The notes: generated by a model from the letters alone, not told the origin. A stretch of DNA of 64,000 bases from Clostridium sp. M62/1 (GCF_020736365.1 NZ_CP085988.1:3781501-3845500); one strand, 5' to 3'. Positions 1 to 9,166 are shown, counted from the stretch's first letter. Numbers and translations: made by a program.

Positions 1-1291
1 TGGTTTCCACCAGAAAGTCCTCGCTGTACTGCTTAAAATTGAGCAGGTTCTCATCCGTAATCCCGTGATCCCTGGCCCAGCTCTCCACATCGATCCGGCA
101 GGTTCGATAGTCAAAGCTCCCGTCCTCCTGCCATCTCAGCTCCCCGTACTGGCAGGGAGGAATAGCCATAGAATCTGACACAATCTCATAGATTCCGTAA
201 AGCGGTTCTGTCTGAGACGGGCCGCCGTTTATATTTTTTTTAATCCTCTGAAGGTGAAGATGACCGCTTATGTAAACGGGAAGCCCATAGCTCTCCAGGA
301 GCTCTGCCGCCTGACTGGAATTTTCCAGCGTACAGTCCTCAGGGTAGAGGGTGCTTTCCTTCAGCAGATTGTGGTGGGCAATGGGAATCACCAGGACATT
401 CTCCTCCCTGGCCTTCTCAAGCCACCCGCTCATCCAGGCCAGCGTCTCCTTCCTTATCCTGCCGCCAACCTTATTCTCCGGATCATACTGGCAGGAATCC
501 AGCATCATCAGCCAGTACCTGTCATCCGCCCGGTACATGTAGCTCAGGGAAGCCTCGTCCCGATCCATGGCCTCGTCATATCCGAATTCCCGGTAGATGG
601 AGTAAAAATCATCGGCGGTTATATTGTCAGCCTTCTTTCTCTCTGCCCCCTCAAAATAAGACGCCTCAGGGTGGTTAATGTCATGGTTTCCCGGTATCAC
701 AAGCACCGGGACCCCCTGTTCCTCCACTTTTCGCAGCTTTTCTGCCAGCTCCTCATGGTTCACAAGCTCCCCGTTCTGTGTCAGATCACCGCTTAGAATC
801 AGAGCATCCGGCTGTTTTTCTGCCGCCTCTTCGAGAAATGCATCTGTGATTGTGTCCAGATACGGAATCACCTTTCCGTCGTCCCACCTGACAAACTGGC
901 AGAAGGCCTCCCCGACAAAGTCTGTCATCTTCGGCGACTGGTAATGAATATCAGAAGCTACAATAAAAAACGGCGGTTCATAGGGAGGCTCGCCCGGTTC
1001 CTCCTCTGTCTGGTGGGCCGGTTTCCACTGTTCTTCCCAAAAAACCTCTTCTGTCCCGGGCTCCTGTACTTCCTCCGTCTCCTTCGGAAGCTCCCTATCC
1101 GTCTCTGCCGGCTCTGTCAGCTCTGTGAGAGGCCCTGTTTCCCCTGAAGCTTCTGTCCCGCCGTCATCTCCCCCTCCCTTTTGGCCCGGCAGAAACCGGA
1201 CTGCGAGCGCTACTGCAGCAATGAGAATGGCAATCTCCCCCAGATAAATGAGCGCTCTCACAAACTGCTGCCTGTCTTTTCCTTCATTCAT
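1..1291 (-). CDS. Calcineurin-like metallophosphoesterase, membrane-anchored (partial, C-terminus outside window)
   Basis: The reading frame is open from ATG at 1291 to the window edge, giving about 430 residues. An N-terminal membrane segment (about residues 9-30) is followed by an acidic Thr/Glu/Pro-rich linker and then a phosphoesterase domain with all usual metal-site motifs in order: SDIH, GDLTQNGE, GNHDINH, HHNLL and GHLHLQ. It should be an extracytoplasmic metal-dependent phosphodiesterase or phosphatase; the substrate cannot be read from sequence. It is the last visible gene of the VWA/MoxR run, 22 bases after the MoxR stop. It is a paralogue of the lipoprotein at 9167-10657, with near-identical motif blocks but a membrane helix instead of a lipobox. 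Family call is firm; end is unseen. Confidence 0.9.
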   Translation of the reverse strand, partial: MNEGKDRQQFVRALIYLGEIAILIAAVALAVRFLPGQKGGGDDGGTEASGETGPLTELTEPAETDRELPKETEEVQEPGTEEVFWEEQWKPAHQTEEEPGEPPYEPPFFIVASDIHYQSPKMTDFVGEAFCQFVRWDDGKVIPYLDTITDAFLEEAAEKQPDALILSGDLTQNGELVNHEELAEKLRKVEEQGVPVLVIPGNHDINHPEASYFEGAERKKADNITADDFYSIYREFGYDEAMDRDEASLSYMYRADDRYWLMMLDSCQYDPENKVGGRIRKETLAWMSGWLEKAREENVLVIPIAHHNLLKESTLYPEDCTLENSSQAAELLESYGLPVYISGHLHLQRIKKNINGGPSQTEPLYGIYEIVSDSMAIPPCQYGELRWQEDGSFDYRTCRIDVESWARDHGITDENLLNFKQYSEDFLVET

Positions 1292-1313
1292 CGTATCATT
1301 TCCTATGTTTTTC

Positions 1314-2903
1314 TTACTGCAGAGGGAACTGCCTGCTCAGGCTGTCAAGCCGCTCCAGCAGGCTGTTTTCCTGGTTTTCAAACAGCAGCCGTCTGTTGTA
1401 CTCATAATATCTTTCACACTCATTTTCCTGCAGGAAGCGCACGCTGCTCTTTCCCGTAGTCAGCCCTGTGACGAAAATAACCATTTCCTGGCTGTCGCCG
1501 AATGCAGCCTCCAGAAAATCAAAGGCTCTCTCCAGCATTTCCAGCGTTTCCTGGCAGAAGGACTCATAACTGTCCCGCTCCTGCGAAAACAGCTCCCGCA
1601 CACGCGAAAAGCCCTCATTTCTGCCGGTTAACTCCTCCTTCTCGAGTATGGAGCCGTAGAATCTCAGCCGGTCAGAGACAGCAAGCAGCGTGTACTCCTC
1701 CCGCCTGTCCAGAAAACCTGCCTTCTTCTTCCAGCCTGTATTTCGATCCAGTTCCTCTGAGAGAAATCCAAGCAGCTCGGATGCCCTTTTCTCTCCTCCT
1801 GCAGTCTGACTGTGGTTCTCTCTGCCTTTCTGTGTTTCCTCTTTGTCCTGCTCACTCTCCGGTACCTGGCCATCCCGGAATTTCTTCAGCTCTTCCAGGA
1901 GAACAGACAGATATGTCTCCCTGTCCTCTGCCTCCCTGAATCTTCCGTTCAGATATGCCAGAATCAGATTTACCACGCTTAACCTCTCGTCAAAGGCAGC
2001 CCTTGAAAGCTTTTCGTATACGCGCTCCGGCACCTTTCCCGACAGCAGCACGTCTATCTGATAATCCGTCCTGTACTTATAATACAGCTCCAGGTAGGCC
2101 GCAAAGTCCCTGGCAATCCCGGGATTTTCAATATACTGCACCACTGCCTCTCTGTCAACCTTCCTTCCCAGCTTCTCATAAACTTCCATCAGCCGGGCCA
2201 GATCCTCCCATCCTCTGGGAGTGGCAAACTGCTTTCCGGACACAGTTGACTCAATGCGGTAAAAGTTTTCCTTCCTGGCCTCCAGATAGGAGATCACCGC
2301 CGGGTGGACCGCCATATCCGCGGCATATTCCTTCCACACCTCAAAATCTGCCTCCACCTCGATCCGTCGGATACGGTCAAGAGTGGCTATGTCAAACTCC
2401 CGCACAGATTTATTGTACTCCGGCGGATTCCCTGCAGTTACAATAATAAAGCCCTCCGGAATCCTGTGGTTTCCAAAGGTCTTGCACTGTAAGAACTGAA
2501 GCATGGTGGGCGCCAGGGTTTCTGACACGCAGTTGATCTCATCGATAAAGAGGATTCCCTCCTTAAGCCCGGTCTCCTCGATCTGGTTGTAGATCGAGGC
2601 TACAATCTCGCTCATGGTGTACTCTGTCACCGCATACTCTCTGCCTCCGTACTGCTTTTTTTCAATAAACGGAAGACCGATGGCGCTCTGCCTGGTGTGG
2701 TGGGTGATGGTGTAGGACACAAGCCCCACCTGGCACTCCCTGGCCACCTGCTCCATGATCTGGGTTTTCCCGATTCCCGGCGGCCCAATCAAAAACAGAG
2801 GTCTCTGCCGGACAGCCGGAAGCACGTATTCCCCTCTCTCATTTTTCAGAAGGTAGGCCTCAATACAGTTCTTTATCTCCTGCTTTGCGCGTTTAATATT
2901 CAT
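1314..2903 (-). CDS. MoxR-type AAA+ ATPase
   Basis: 529 residues from ATG 2903, chosen because AAGGAG lies about 13 bases upstream and the preceding gene stops at 2929; an upstream extension would overlap that gene. Walker A is GPPGIGKT near residue 44, Walker B is ILFIDEIN, and a sensor-1 region TAGNPPEYN follows, as in MoxR/RavA-type ATPases. The C-terminal third is charged, lacks a recognised domain and includes a Gln/Glu/Lys-rich linker. MoxR ATPases commonly work with a VWA protein to remodel or insert metal or cofactors into client complexes; the VWA partner sits two genes upstream (3443-4777) on the same strand. The client is unknown; the flavin-binding gene between them is a positional candidate. 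Confidence 0.9.
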   Translation of the reverse strand: MNIKRAKQEIKNCIEAYLLKNERGEYVLPAVRQRPLFLIGPPGIGKTQIMEQVARECQVGLVSYTITHHTRQSAIGLPFIEKKQYGGREYAVTEYTMSEIVASIYNQIEETGLKEGILFIDEINCVSETLAPTMLQFLQCKTFGNHRIPEGFIIVTAGNPPEYNKSVREFDIATLDRIRRIEVEADFEVWKEYAADMAVHPAVISYLEARKENFYRIESTVSGKQFATPRGWEDLARLMEVYEKLGRKVDREAVVQYIENPGIARDFAAYLELYYKYRTDYQIDVLLSGKVPERVYEKLSRAAFDERLSVVNLILAYLNGRFREAEDRETYLSVLLEELKKFRDGQVPESEQDKEETQKGRENHSQTAGGEKRASELLGFLSEELDRNTGWKKKAGFLDRREEYTLLAVSDRLRFYGSILEKEELTGRNEGFSRVRELFSQERDSYESFCQETLEMLERAFDFLEAAFGDSQEMVIFVTGLTTGKSSVRFLQENECERYYEYNRRLLFENQENSLLERLDSLSRQFPLQ

Positions 2904-2928
2904 CGTTTCTGTCTGCTCCTTTTGAAGG

Positions 2929-3426
2929 TCATGCCTGTTTTCTGTTGCTCTTTCCGTGGATTTCCTCCACCGTAAGCCGCCAAACGGCCACTGCGTCCAC
3001 GGAAGCCTCTTCAAAGGAAAAGCCCTGCTCATCCGGCTCGCTGTACTGTCCCATAATGGCATTCAGGCCCAGGCGTTTTTCCTCCCTGTCCTCAACCAGC
3101 TCGATGCTTCCCACACCGCACACGCTGCTGTACTTCATAGTGGAGCGGCAGGCAGGCTCTCCCTCTCCTGCAAGCTCCAGTGTGTGGGAAGCGTACATGG
3201 AAAACGCTGCCCTCCCTGTCTTTTCGGCGAGAGATGCCTTCCTCCCCTCCCTGGCCCCGTGAAAATAGAGGACAACCTTCGTCTCCCCGTCGCTCACATA
3301 GCCGAAATTTACCGGAACCACATACGGCTCTCCATTGTCCGCAAAGGCCAGATTCACCACGTCGCAGCGATCCATCAGCCGGAGGATCTCCCTTAAATCT
3401 GTAATTTCCCTGTCATTTCTTCTCAT
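2929..3426 (-). CDS. Pyridoxamine 5'-phosphate oxidase-like / NimA-family flavin-binding protein
   Basis: 165 residues. The N-terminal half matches the split beta-barrel of small flavin-nucleotide-binding proteins: a DRCDVVNLAF strand, then EPYVVPVNFGY, then VLYFHGAREGRK. This is the pattern of NimA-like 5-nitroimidazole resistance homologues and related FMN-binding proteins. Start ATG 3426 has AGGAGCG upstream. It lies between the VWA gene (stop 3443) and the MoxR ATPase (start 2903) with gaps of 16 and 25 bases, so it is almost certainly co-transcribed. Physiological substrate unknown; nitroimidazole reduction is only a family possibility. Confidence 0.85.
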   Translation of the reverse strand: MRRNDREITDLREILRLMDRCDVVNLAFADNGEPYVVPVNFGYVSDGETKVVLYFHGAREGRKASLAEKTGRAAFSMYASHTLELAGEGEPACRSTMKYSSVCGVGSIELVEDREEKRLGLNAIMGQYSEPDEQGFSFEEASVDAVAVWRLTVEEIHGKSNRKQA

Positions 3427-3442
3427 AGGCTGTACGCTCCTT

Positions 3443-4777
3443 CTATATCTCCTCAGACGCTTCTATCTCCCCCGGCCCCAGGATCACCTTGATCGCCCAG
3501 GGCGGCACATCCGCGTCGCTGTAGTCCTCCCTCATAAAGACAAAGGCCGTCTCATAGGCCGGCATCTTTACAGGAAACATTCCGTATCCGTCTGTAAAAT
3601 AGATAAGCCCCTTCAGATTCGTAAACTGCTTTTCCGCAATGAGCTGATCCACATATTCAAAGGCAGGCCGGAAATCTGTCCCTCCCTGGCCCCGAAGCTC
3701 CATATGCTCCATATAGTCGGAAAGCTCCTTTCTGTCTGCAATCCGCTTATCGCTCTGTACCTTTTCATCGCACTGGATAATGTGGATATTCACGCTGGTA
3801 AAGAAGCTCTCTGCCTCCGACAGCACGCTGTAGGTCTCTGTCAGAAACCTGTGCACCAGCTCCCCGGAGCAGGACATAGAGGTGTCAATGACGATGGCAA
3901 ACTCCTCTATCTTCTTGATTTCCTTTGTCTCAAGGGGCTCAATCAGGGGCATGTTCCCGTAGGTTCTCAGCCCGTAATCGTAATAAATATAGTCAAAAGC
4001 ATCCGTATCCACCTGCATGGTTTCCCGCATGACGGAAAATTTTCTTAAAAATTCCCGGTAGTTCACCCGGCCTCTGTTCTCGATTTTTACCTGCTCAAGC
4101 AGGTCTCCCGCCTTGTCGGAGGCCAGCTTTGAGAAGGTTTCCATCTCTGTCTCCATGCTCTGTCGGATGTCATCCCACCTGTTTTTTCTCTCCTGGGCCC
4201 TGGGTTTCCTGTTTTTCTCATCCTCCCAGAGCGCGTGGCTGTCCACGTAAAATTCCCGGGCAAGGCTCAGATACCGCCCCTCCGTCAGCCCTTCCTTCTG
4301 AAGAAATGCGTAAACCGCCTGGGCCGTTATAACGGGAATCTTTCCCTGAATGCGCTGGTACAGCTCCCGCCTGGCCGGGGAAGGAGGAACTCTCAGGGCC
4401 CTGATCAGAAGTCCGTCAATCATGGATTCCACCGCAATGTCGCAGGCCAGATCCCAGTACGGCTTTGCTCTCCTTCCTCTGGTGTCCATATGGACAAACA
4501 GGCAGTGAAAAATCATATGAAGATAGGCACGGTTTACATAAACCCTCCCTTTTCTGAAAAGCTCTGAAAGCCTGTTTGGATTGTACCTGAGCACAAACCC
4601 GTCCGTTCCGATTCCCTCAGCCTTAAAGTCCGGTGAAAACAGAAGGGAGCTTAAGGCCACGTCCAGAAATCTCATGTTCAGGTACAGCTCATTTCTGGCA
4701 TTCTTCAAAATATCGGTGCAGACGCCTGTCAGCGCCTCTGCCTTCTCCTGCTCCCAGACAATCGGGGATTTTTCCAT
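3443..4777 (-). CDS. VWA-like domain protein with putative metallopeptidase domain (DUF2201 type)
   Basis: 444 residues. The N-terminal half carries an HMIFHCLFVH helix followed by a conserved ACDIAVESMID segment, as in the putative metallopeptidase part of DUF2201 proteins. The C-terminal half is a von Willebrand A fold with the MIDAS sequence DTSMSCSG, then GGTDFRPAFEY and a YFTDGYG strand. Such proteins are usually encoded beside a MoxR ATPase, and one is present at 1314-2903. ATG 4777 is preceded by GGAGACGGCG. The role is inferred to be the substrate-binding half of a MoxR-VWA chaperone pair acting in the cytoplasm; no signal peptide is visible. Confidence 0.85.
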   Translation of the reverse strand: MEKSPIVWEQEKAEALTGVCTDILKNARNELYLNMRFLDVALSSLLFSPDFKAEGIGTDGFVLRYNPNRLSELFRKGRVYVNRAYLHMIFHCLFVHMDTRGRRAKPYWDLACDIAVESMIDGLLIRALRVPPSPARRELYQRIQGKIPVITAQAVYAFLQKEGLTEGRYLSLAREFYVDSHALWEDEKNRKPRAQERKNRWDDIRQSMETEMETFSKLASDKAGDLLEQVKIENRGRVNYREFLRKFSVMRETMQVDTDAFDYIYYDYGLRTYGNMPLIEPLETKEIKKIEEFAIVIDTSMSCSGELVHRFLTETYSVLSEAESFFTSVNIHIIQCDEKVQSDKRIADRKELSDYMEHMELRGQGGTDFRPAFEYVDQLIAEKQFTNLKGLIYFTDGYGMFPVKMPAYETAFVFMREDYSDADVPPWAIKVILGPGEIEASEEI

Positions 4778-4858
4778 CGCCGTCTCCTCCTGTGCCGTTT
4801 TCCTGCAACGCTTCTATCTGCCGGTCTCCCAGCCTGGCGTTTTGCGGCTTCCTGCCAT

Positions 4859-5866
4859 TTATTCCTGCCGGGAGGCTCTTCCGGCTGCACCGCAGGGCTT
4901 TTCCGGCACGGGAACAGGCTTCAGCTCTCCGTCTCCTGCCGTCACCTTCAGAAACTCTTCCATGGCCTTTGTCATATATTTGTTGCGCTTTTTATAAAAA
5001 TATACATTTCTGATGGCCAGATCGTCGTCCATCTTATAATAGCACAGAGGCACATCGTAGGGCACGCTGCTGACCAGGGCATCCGGGATAAAGGTGGCCC
5101 CCACGCCCTTGCTTGCCATGTTAAAGGCTGTGATGACCTGATCCGGCTTCAGGATAATATTGGGAGTAAAGTTCTGCCGGCTGCACATTTTTACTCCTCT
5201 CTTATAAATGCTGTTTTCTTCCTTCAGGAAGATAAACGGCGTCTTTTTCAGCAGGGGAAGAGGCAGCGCGGGCATTTTCTCTGACTGGTACGCTCTCGTC
5301 TCAATGGCATCTCTCGAGATCTGATACTGCCTGAGCTCTTCGTTGATCTCAAACCCGGCCGGAACAGCCAGAATAATCCGTTCCGTGCTGTAGTAATACT
5401 TTTCATAATTTTTGTCGTCCATCTCCGAATTGTCTATGAGAAGATCGATCTCCTCTGACAGCAGCTTGTCCGTCAGCTGGGAGGTGGTTCCCTCCACCAG
5501 TTCAATTTTAATCTGAGGATATTTCCTGGAAAACTCCGCCAGAAGGCCCGGCAGAATGTAGGAAGTCAAAAAAACCGTGCCGCCGATAGTGAGCTTTCCG
5601 GCCAGAAGGCCGTTCAGATTGTTGAGTTGGTTGATGGTGTTCTGCTCCAGAGCGAACAGCTTTTCAATGGCGTCAATATAGACCTCGCCGCTGGGCGTAA
5701 GACCGATGGGAGAGGTGCTCCTGTCAAAAATAGGGCTTCCAATCTTTTTCTCCACCTTTTTGATGGCGGTGCTCAAAGCCGGCTGAGTGATGTAGAGCTT
5801 CTGCGCGGCCTTGGAAAAGCTCTTTTCCTCATAAACCGCGTATACATATTCTTTTCCGTCAAACAT
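4859..5866 (-). CDS. LysR family transcriptional regulator
   Basis: 335 residues. The winged HTH is at the N-terminus (AVYEEKSFSKAAQKLYITQPALS), followed by a linker helix and a LysR substrate-binding domain. ATG 5866 was chosen over an upstream in-frame TTG at 5884 because AGGAG lies five bases before it. The last 15-20 residues are a Pro/Arg-rich tail beyond the usual family end. The gene is first in the leftward operon with the VWA-NimA-MoxR genes; no terminator is visible in the 81 bases after its stop. Its promoter (5916-5947) is a perfect inverted repeat, consistent with autoregulation. The inducer is unknown. Confidence 0.93.
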   Translation of the reverse strand: MFDGKEYVYAVYEEKSFSKAAQKLYITQPALSTAIKKVEKKIGSPIFDRSTSPIGLTPSGEVYIDAIEKLFALEQNTINQLNNLNGLLAGKLTIGGTVFLTSYILPGLLAEFSRKYPQIKIELVEGTTSQLTDKLLSEEIDLLIDNSEMDDKNYEKYYYSTERIILAVPAGFEINEELRQYQISRDAIETRAYQSEKMPALPLPLLKKTPFIFLKEENSIYKRGVKMCSRQNFTPNIILKPDQVITAFNMASKGVGATFIPDALVSSVPYDVPLCYYKMDDDLAIRNVYFYKKRNKYMTKAMEEFLKVTAGDGELKPVPVPEKPCGAAGRASRQE

Positions 5867-5915
5867 GCTTTCTCCTATAATCAAAAATTAATAATAATTA
5901 TTTTCCTATATGAAT

Positions 5916-5947
5916 TTGATTATATACCAAGCCTGGTATATAATCAA
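5916..5947 (-). promoter_or_regulatory. Perfectly palindromic promoter/operator of the LysR-led operon
   Basis: A 14-bp inverted repeat with a 4-base centre. Read leftward it gives -35 TTGATT (5942-5947), a 17-base spacer and -10 TATAAT (5919-5924), about 53 bases upstream of the lysR ATG. Because the sequence is symmetric, the same -35/17/-10 arrangement exists on the plus strand (5916-5921 and 5939-5944). The dyad is typical of a LysR-type binding site, so it probably acts as both core promoter and autoregulatory operator. Confidence 0.75.
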
Positions 5948-5989
5948 GCCATAGAGCAAAAGTTCATCAAGATTTCATAAACTTCTGCC

Positions 5990-7105
5990 CTACAGTTCAA
6001 ATTTTTTGCGCTTCGGTGGGAAGGCTCTGCGGCCTGCATCCATCAGAAAGCTTACCGCTTCCGTCTGACTGCGGCGGACGGCAGTATGAATCAGCTTATC
6101 AAATCCGGTTTTATCAAGAGCCGGTTCCTTTATATTTGAATATTCCTCGTGAGCACGCCCTGCCAAACCCTCATTCCCCAACCAACCCGCAGCGGCGTGC
6201 TCAACCTTTATTATCCCAAAACATTCATTTACAAGCCATCTCCATTCAGACACATCCTGAAGGGAGCAGATATATTCGGCCGTATCTTCCAGATGTTCCA
6301 GAAGATACGCCCTGTAGCTGCACCTGGCTTTTTCTGACAGCTCCATGGGAAAGCGAAGTCTTCCCACTGACAGCCTGACGGCTTCTTTTACGTTTTCCTG
6401 CGCCTTCATGTAGGGAAACAGGCTGTCATACTCTGCAAACTGGAACCTGGTATTTTGAAAGCAGTATCTGTACCGGTGTCCGCAGCCATGGACATGGGTT
6501 TCTGTAATTCTGGCAGGCGTATTTTCCACCGCCTCCTCGTAGAAGGCTGGAAACAGAAGCTCCGCCCGGTTTTCTTCCCCCACAGGAGCAGAGCCGGGCC
6601 TGTCTTTATCAGGTCCCGTCAACAGATAGTGTACAGCCACCGTCTCATTCAGCTCTGACAGGATCTCCTTCAGACAGGATTTTTCCTCCCTGTTTTCCGT
6701 CACCGTCAGCTCCTCAATCTTCCTGCACCCGTTAAAAGCACCTGCCCCTATGTCGCGGATCCCTGAGGAAAACTGAAGCCTGCGAAGCCCGTCGCAGTTG
6801 TAGAACGCATACCGTCCGATCCGCAAAAGCTCAGGCGGCAGGGAAATCTCCCGAACCCTGTCCCCGCAGAAGGCCGGACCAAGCTCTGAGGCGGCCGTCT
6901 TTCTGACCGGAAGCTTTTGGCAGCCCTCCTCCCACAGATATCCGAAGGGTTCCGTCCTCATGCCTGCCGAAAAGATATAATCTCCAATCTCAGTCACCGG
7001 ACAGCCGTGCACAAAAGCAGGCAGGGAAATTTCCTCTGCCTCACCGAAACATCTCAGTATTTTCGCCGTACCGTTCTTTTGCTCATAGAGCAGCTTAAAT
7101 CCCAT
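5990..7105 (-). CDS. Leucine-rich repeat protein (BspA/LRR_5 type)
   Basis: 371 residues from ATG 7105, with GGGAGGGGAGG upstream; the start overlaps the end of the HAD gene by 11 bases, suggesting translational coupling. Residues about 15-150 contain LRR_5-style repeats (EISLPAFVHGCPVTEIGDYIF, REISLPPELLRIGRYAFYNC, IRDIGAGAFNGC). The C-terminal 200 residues are not repeats and include a short ankyrin-like end (LIHTAVRRSQTEAVSFLMDAG). No signal peptide or sorting signal is visible, so it is probably cytoplasmic, unlike secreted BspA proteins. The function is likely protein-protein interaction; partner unknown. Confidence 0.8.
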   Translation of the reverse strand: MGFKLLYEQKNGTAKILRCFGEAEEISLPAFVHGCPVTEIGDYIFSAGMRTEPFGYLWEEGCQKLPVRKTAASELGPAFCGDRVREISLPPELLRIGRYAFYNCDGLRRLQFSSGIRDIGAGAFNGCRKIEELTVTENREEKSCLKEILSELNETVAVHYLLTGPDKDRPGSAPVGEENRAELLFPAFYEEAVENTPARITETHVHGCGHRYRYCFQNTRFQFAEYDSLFPYMKAQENVKEAVRLSVGRLRFPMELSEKARCSYRAYLLEHLEDTAEYICSLQDVSEWRWLVNECFGIIKVEHAAAGWLGNEGLAGRAHEEYSNIKEPALDKTGFDKLIHTAVRRSQTEAVSFLMDAGRRAFPPKRKKFEL

Positions 7106-7808
7106 CCTGTATCCTCCCCTCCCGGGCAGCAAAAAACTCAATCGCTGCATCGAGGCTTTCGTACCTGCCTGCCAGCATCTTTTCAATCTCCCCGTCCGGC
7201 TGTGTAATGTCCGGGATCATGACAGGGATAAATCCGCCCGCCTTGGCCGCGCGGATTCCGTTAAAGCTGTCCTCCAGCACGGCGCAGCGCTCCGGCGCGC
7301 ATCCCAAAAGTCTGGCGGCCAGGAGGAAGATTCCCGGATCAGGTTTTCCCTTCTCCACCATCTCCCCACAGGCGAAGGCGTCAAAGTATCCCTTCACCCC
7401 GGCCTGTTCCAGGTACATGAGAGCCCGTCCGGACTCTGTGGATGTGCCGAGGGCGATCCGATACCCGTGCTTCTTTAAATAGCTCAGAAGCTTCTCTAAC
7501 CCCGGCTTAACAGGCACTCCCCGCTCTCTTACCGCCTGTTTTGCCAGCTCTGTCCTTCTCTTCCTTACTTCCCAGAAATCCGGCTGTTCTCCGAAAAAGC
7601 GTCTGAATATTTCTCCTGCCTCCTTCGCCGAACTTCCTCTGACCTTACTCAGATATTCTTCCCCGATCTCCACTCCGAATTCCCTGCCGGCCTGAATCCA
7701 GCAGTCCGCATAGAGGCGCTCTGTGTCGAACATCAGCCCGTCCATGTCAAAAATGACAGCCTCTATCCTGTCTTCAGCCGCTCTATGTCTGTCCATATGT
7801 TCTGCCAT
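7095..7808 (-). CDS. HAD superfamily hydrolase (beta-phosphoglucomutase-like phosphatase)
   Basis: 237 residues from ATG 7808, which has AAGGAG nine bases upstream; an upstream in-frame ATG would add a low-complexity Ala/Glu/Thr leader encoded by a short triplet-rich repeat (about 7845-7880). Motif I is FDMDGLMFDTE, motif II lies in GTSTES, motif III/IV in KPDPGIF and EDSFNGIRAAKAGG, with an alpha-helical cap after motif I. This is the subfamily of small-molecule phosphatases and beta-phosphoglucomutases; the substrate cannot be assigned. It sits between the DUF554 gene and the overlapping LRR gene in a leftward run. Confidence 0.9.
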   Translation of the reverse strand: MAEHMDRHRAAEDRIEAVIFDMDGLMFDTERLYADCWIQAGREFGVEIGEEYLSKVRGSSAKEAGEIFRRFFGEQPDFWEVRKRRTELAKQAVRERGVPVKPGLEKLLSYLKKHGYRIALGTSTESGRALMYLEQAGVKGYFDAFACGEMVEKGKPDPGIFLLAARLLGCAPERCAVLEDSFNGIRAAKAGGFIPVMIPDITQPDGEIEKMLAGRYESLDAAIEFFAAREGRIQDGI

Positions 7809-7931
7809 ATAGCCTGACTCCTTTTCGTCTGTATCTTCTGTTGCTGTTTCTGCTGTTTCTGCTGCTTCCTTCTTCTGTATTCCTCTCCCGTCTGTCCTGA
7901 GCATCCTTCCGGAGCGCCCCTGAGCTGCCTG

Positions 7932-8624
7932 TCAGCCCAGTCCCAGAACTCCCGCAAGGAGGAACCAGAGGGGAGGAACCAGGAGGGACGGCAGCATATT
8001 CATGGTTTTACAGTCTTTTATATTTAAGATCGAGAGGCCGGAGGTGGCAATCAGGACTCCGCCCACGATGGAGATTTCCGCCATCAGCGGCTCTGAGAGA
8101 AAGCCTGCCAGAAAGCTGGCACCCATATAAATGGCCCCCTGCCAGCAAAACAGCACAGGAGCGGCCAGGGCAATCCCGATCCCATAGGTAGATGCCAGGA
8201 CAATGGAAGAGACGAAATCCAGTGTAGCATTGGTGAAGAGATAGGTGTGGTTTCCATTTACCGCGCTCTCGATAGGCCCTACGATAGACATGGTTCCGAT
8301 GCAGAACAGAAGAACTGCAGTGGAAAGGCCTTCCCCCAGATTGGAGGAGCCAAAACGAAGCACTCCTGTCAGTTTCTTAAACCTGCCGTCCAGATCCAGG
8401 ATCGTCCCCAGAAGGCTTCCTGCCGCCAGACTTGCGATAAACAGCACCGGATATCTGCTCTCCGGCATATGGCTCACCGCCGAGTTGACGCCCAGCATCA
8501 CGGCGGCCAGACCCATGGCGTTGAACATGGCTCCCTGGTATTCGTCCTTAATCCCCCTGTTTACCACACTTCCTATCAGGCTTCCTGCCAAAATTGTGCC
8601 TACATTTACAAAAGTTCCTATCAT
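7932..8624 (-). CDS. DUF554 family integral membrane protein (YdfK-like)
   Basis: 230 residues, almost entirely hydrophobic with about six to seven membrane helices. The N-terminal GTFVNVGTILAGSLIG and the NGLAAVMLG-like and C-terminal LLPSLLVPPLW patterns are typical of DUF554 proteins, which are widespread in Firmicutes and of unknown transport or sensing role. The start codon overlaps the Nudix stop by four bases, so the two genes are translationally coupled. Confidence 0.88.
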   Translation of the reverse strand: MIGTFVNVGTILAGSLIGSVVNRGIKDEYQGAMFNAMGLAAVMLGVNSAVSHMPESRYPVLFIASLAAGSLLGTILDLDGRFKKLTGVLRFGSSNLGEGLSTAVLLFCIGTMSIVGPIESAVNGNHTYLFTNATLDFVSSIVLASTYGIGIALAAPVLFCWQGAIYMGASFLAGFLSEPLMAEISIVGGVLIATSGLSILNIKDCKTMNMLPSLLVPPLWFLLAGVLGLG

Positions 8625-9103
8625 CCTTTTTTCCTCTCTCCGTCAAGACTCCATTCTGCCAGATGATCTCCCTCATATCTCAGCTTTAAGGAAAAAAACG
8701 GCCGGTTCTCTGCGAGGAGCCCAAAAAAGATCCGGTCTCCCTCCCAGAGATTGAGCTTATCAAGCTCCTCCTTCTTCACCCATTCCAGTGTCCCCTCGCT
8801 GCACTCTCTTAATTCTCCCTCGAATGCGTCGGCTGTGTACAGGCACATATATTCTGTGGGCCATCCATCAGCGATAAATGTCACAATGCCTCTGAACTGC
8901 CAGGACAGCAGCGTCAGGCCTGTCTCCTCCTTCGCCTCCCTGAGCAGACATTCCTCCGGGCTTTCACCTTCCTCGAAATGGCCTCCAATGCCAATCCACT
9001 TGTCCTTGTTGACGTCCTTCTCCTTCTTTACCCGGTGAAGCATCAGATACTTCCCGTCCTTCTCAATATAGCAGAGCGTGGTAAGCTGTGATTTTTCTCT
9101 CAT
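8621..9103 (-). CDS. Nudix hydrolase (8-oxo-dGTP diphosphatase-like)
   Basis: 160 residues. A complete Nudix box is present, GHFEEGESPEECLL followed by REAKEETGL, matching GX5EX7REUXEEXGU. The TTLCYIEKDGKYLMLHRV start and the EEGTLEWV-like region resemble MutT/8-oxo-dGTP diphosphatases of Firmicutes. It should hydrolyse a nucleoside diphosphate derivative in the cytoplasm; the exact nucleotide is inferred, not shown. It overlaps the DUF554 gene by four bases. Confidence 0.92.
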   Translation of the reverse strand: MREKSQLTTLCYIEKDGKYLMLHRVKKEKDVNKDKWIGIGGHFEEGESPEECLLREAKEETGLTLLSWQFRGIVTFIADGWPTEYMCLYTADAFEGELRECSEGTLEWVKKEELDKLNLWEGDRIFFGLLAENRPFFSLKLRYEGDHLAEWSLDGERKKG

Positions 9104-9166
9104 GGCGTTTCCTCCTGTCTCATTCTTTTGTCCCGCTGTTTGCCGGTTTCAGCCTGCAGTTCACTT

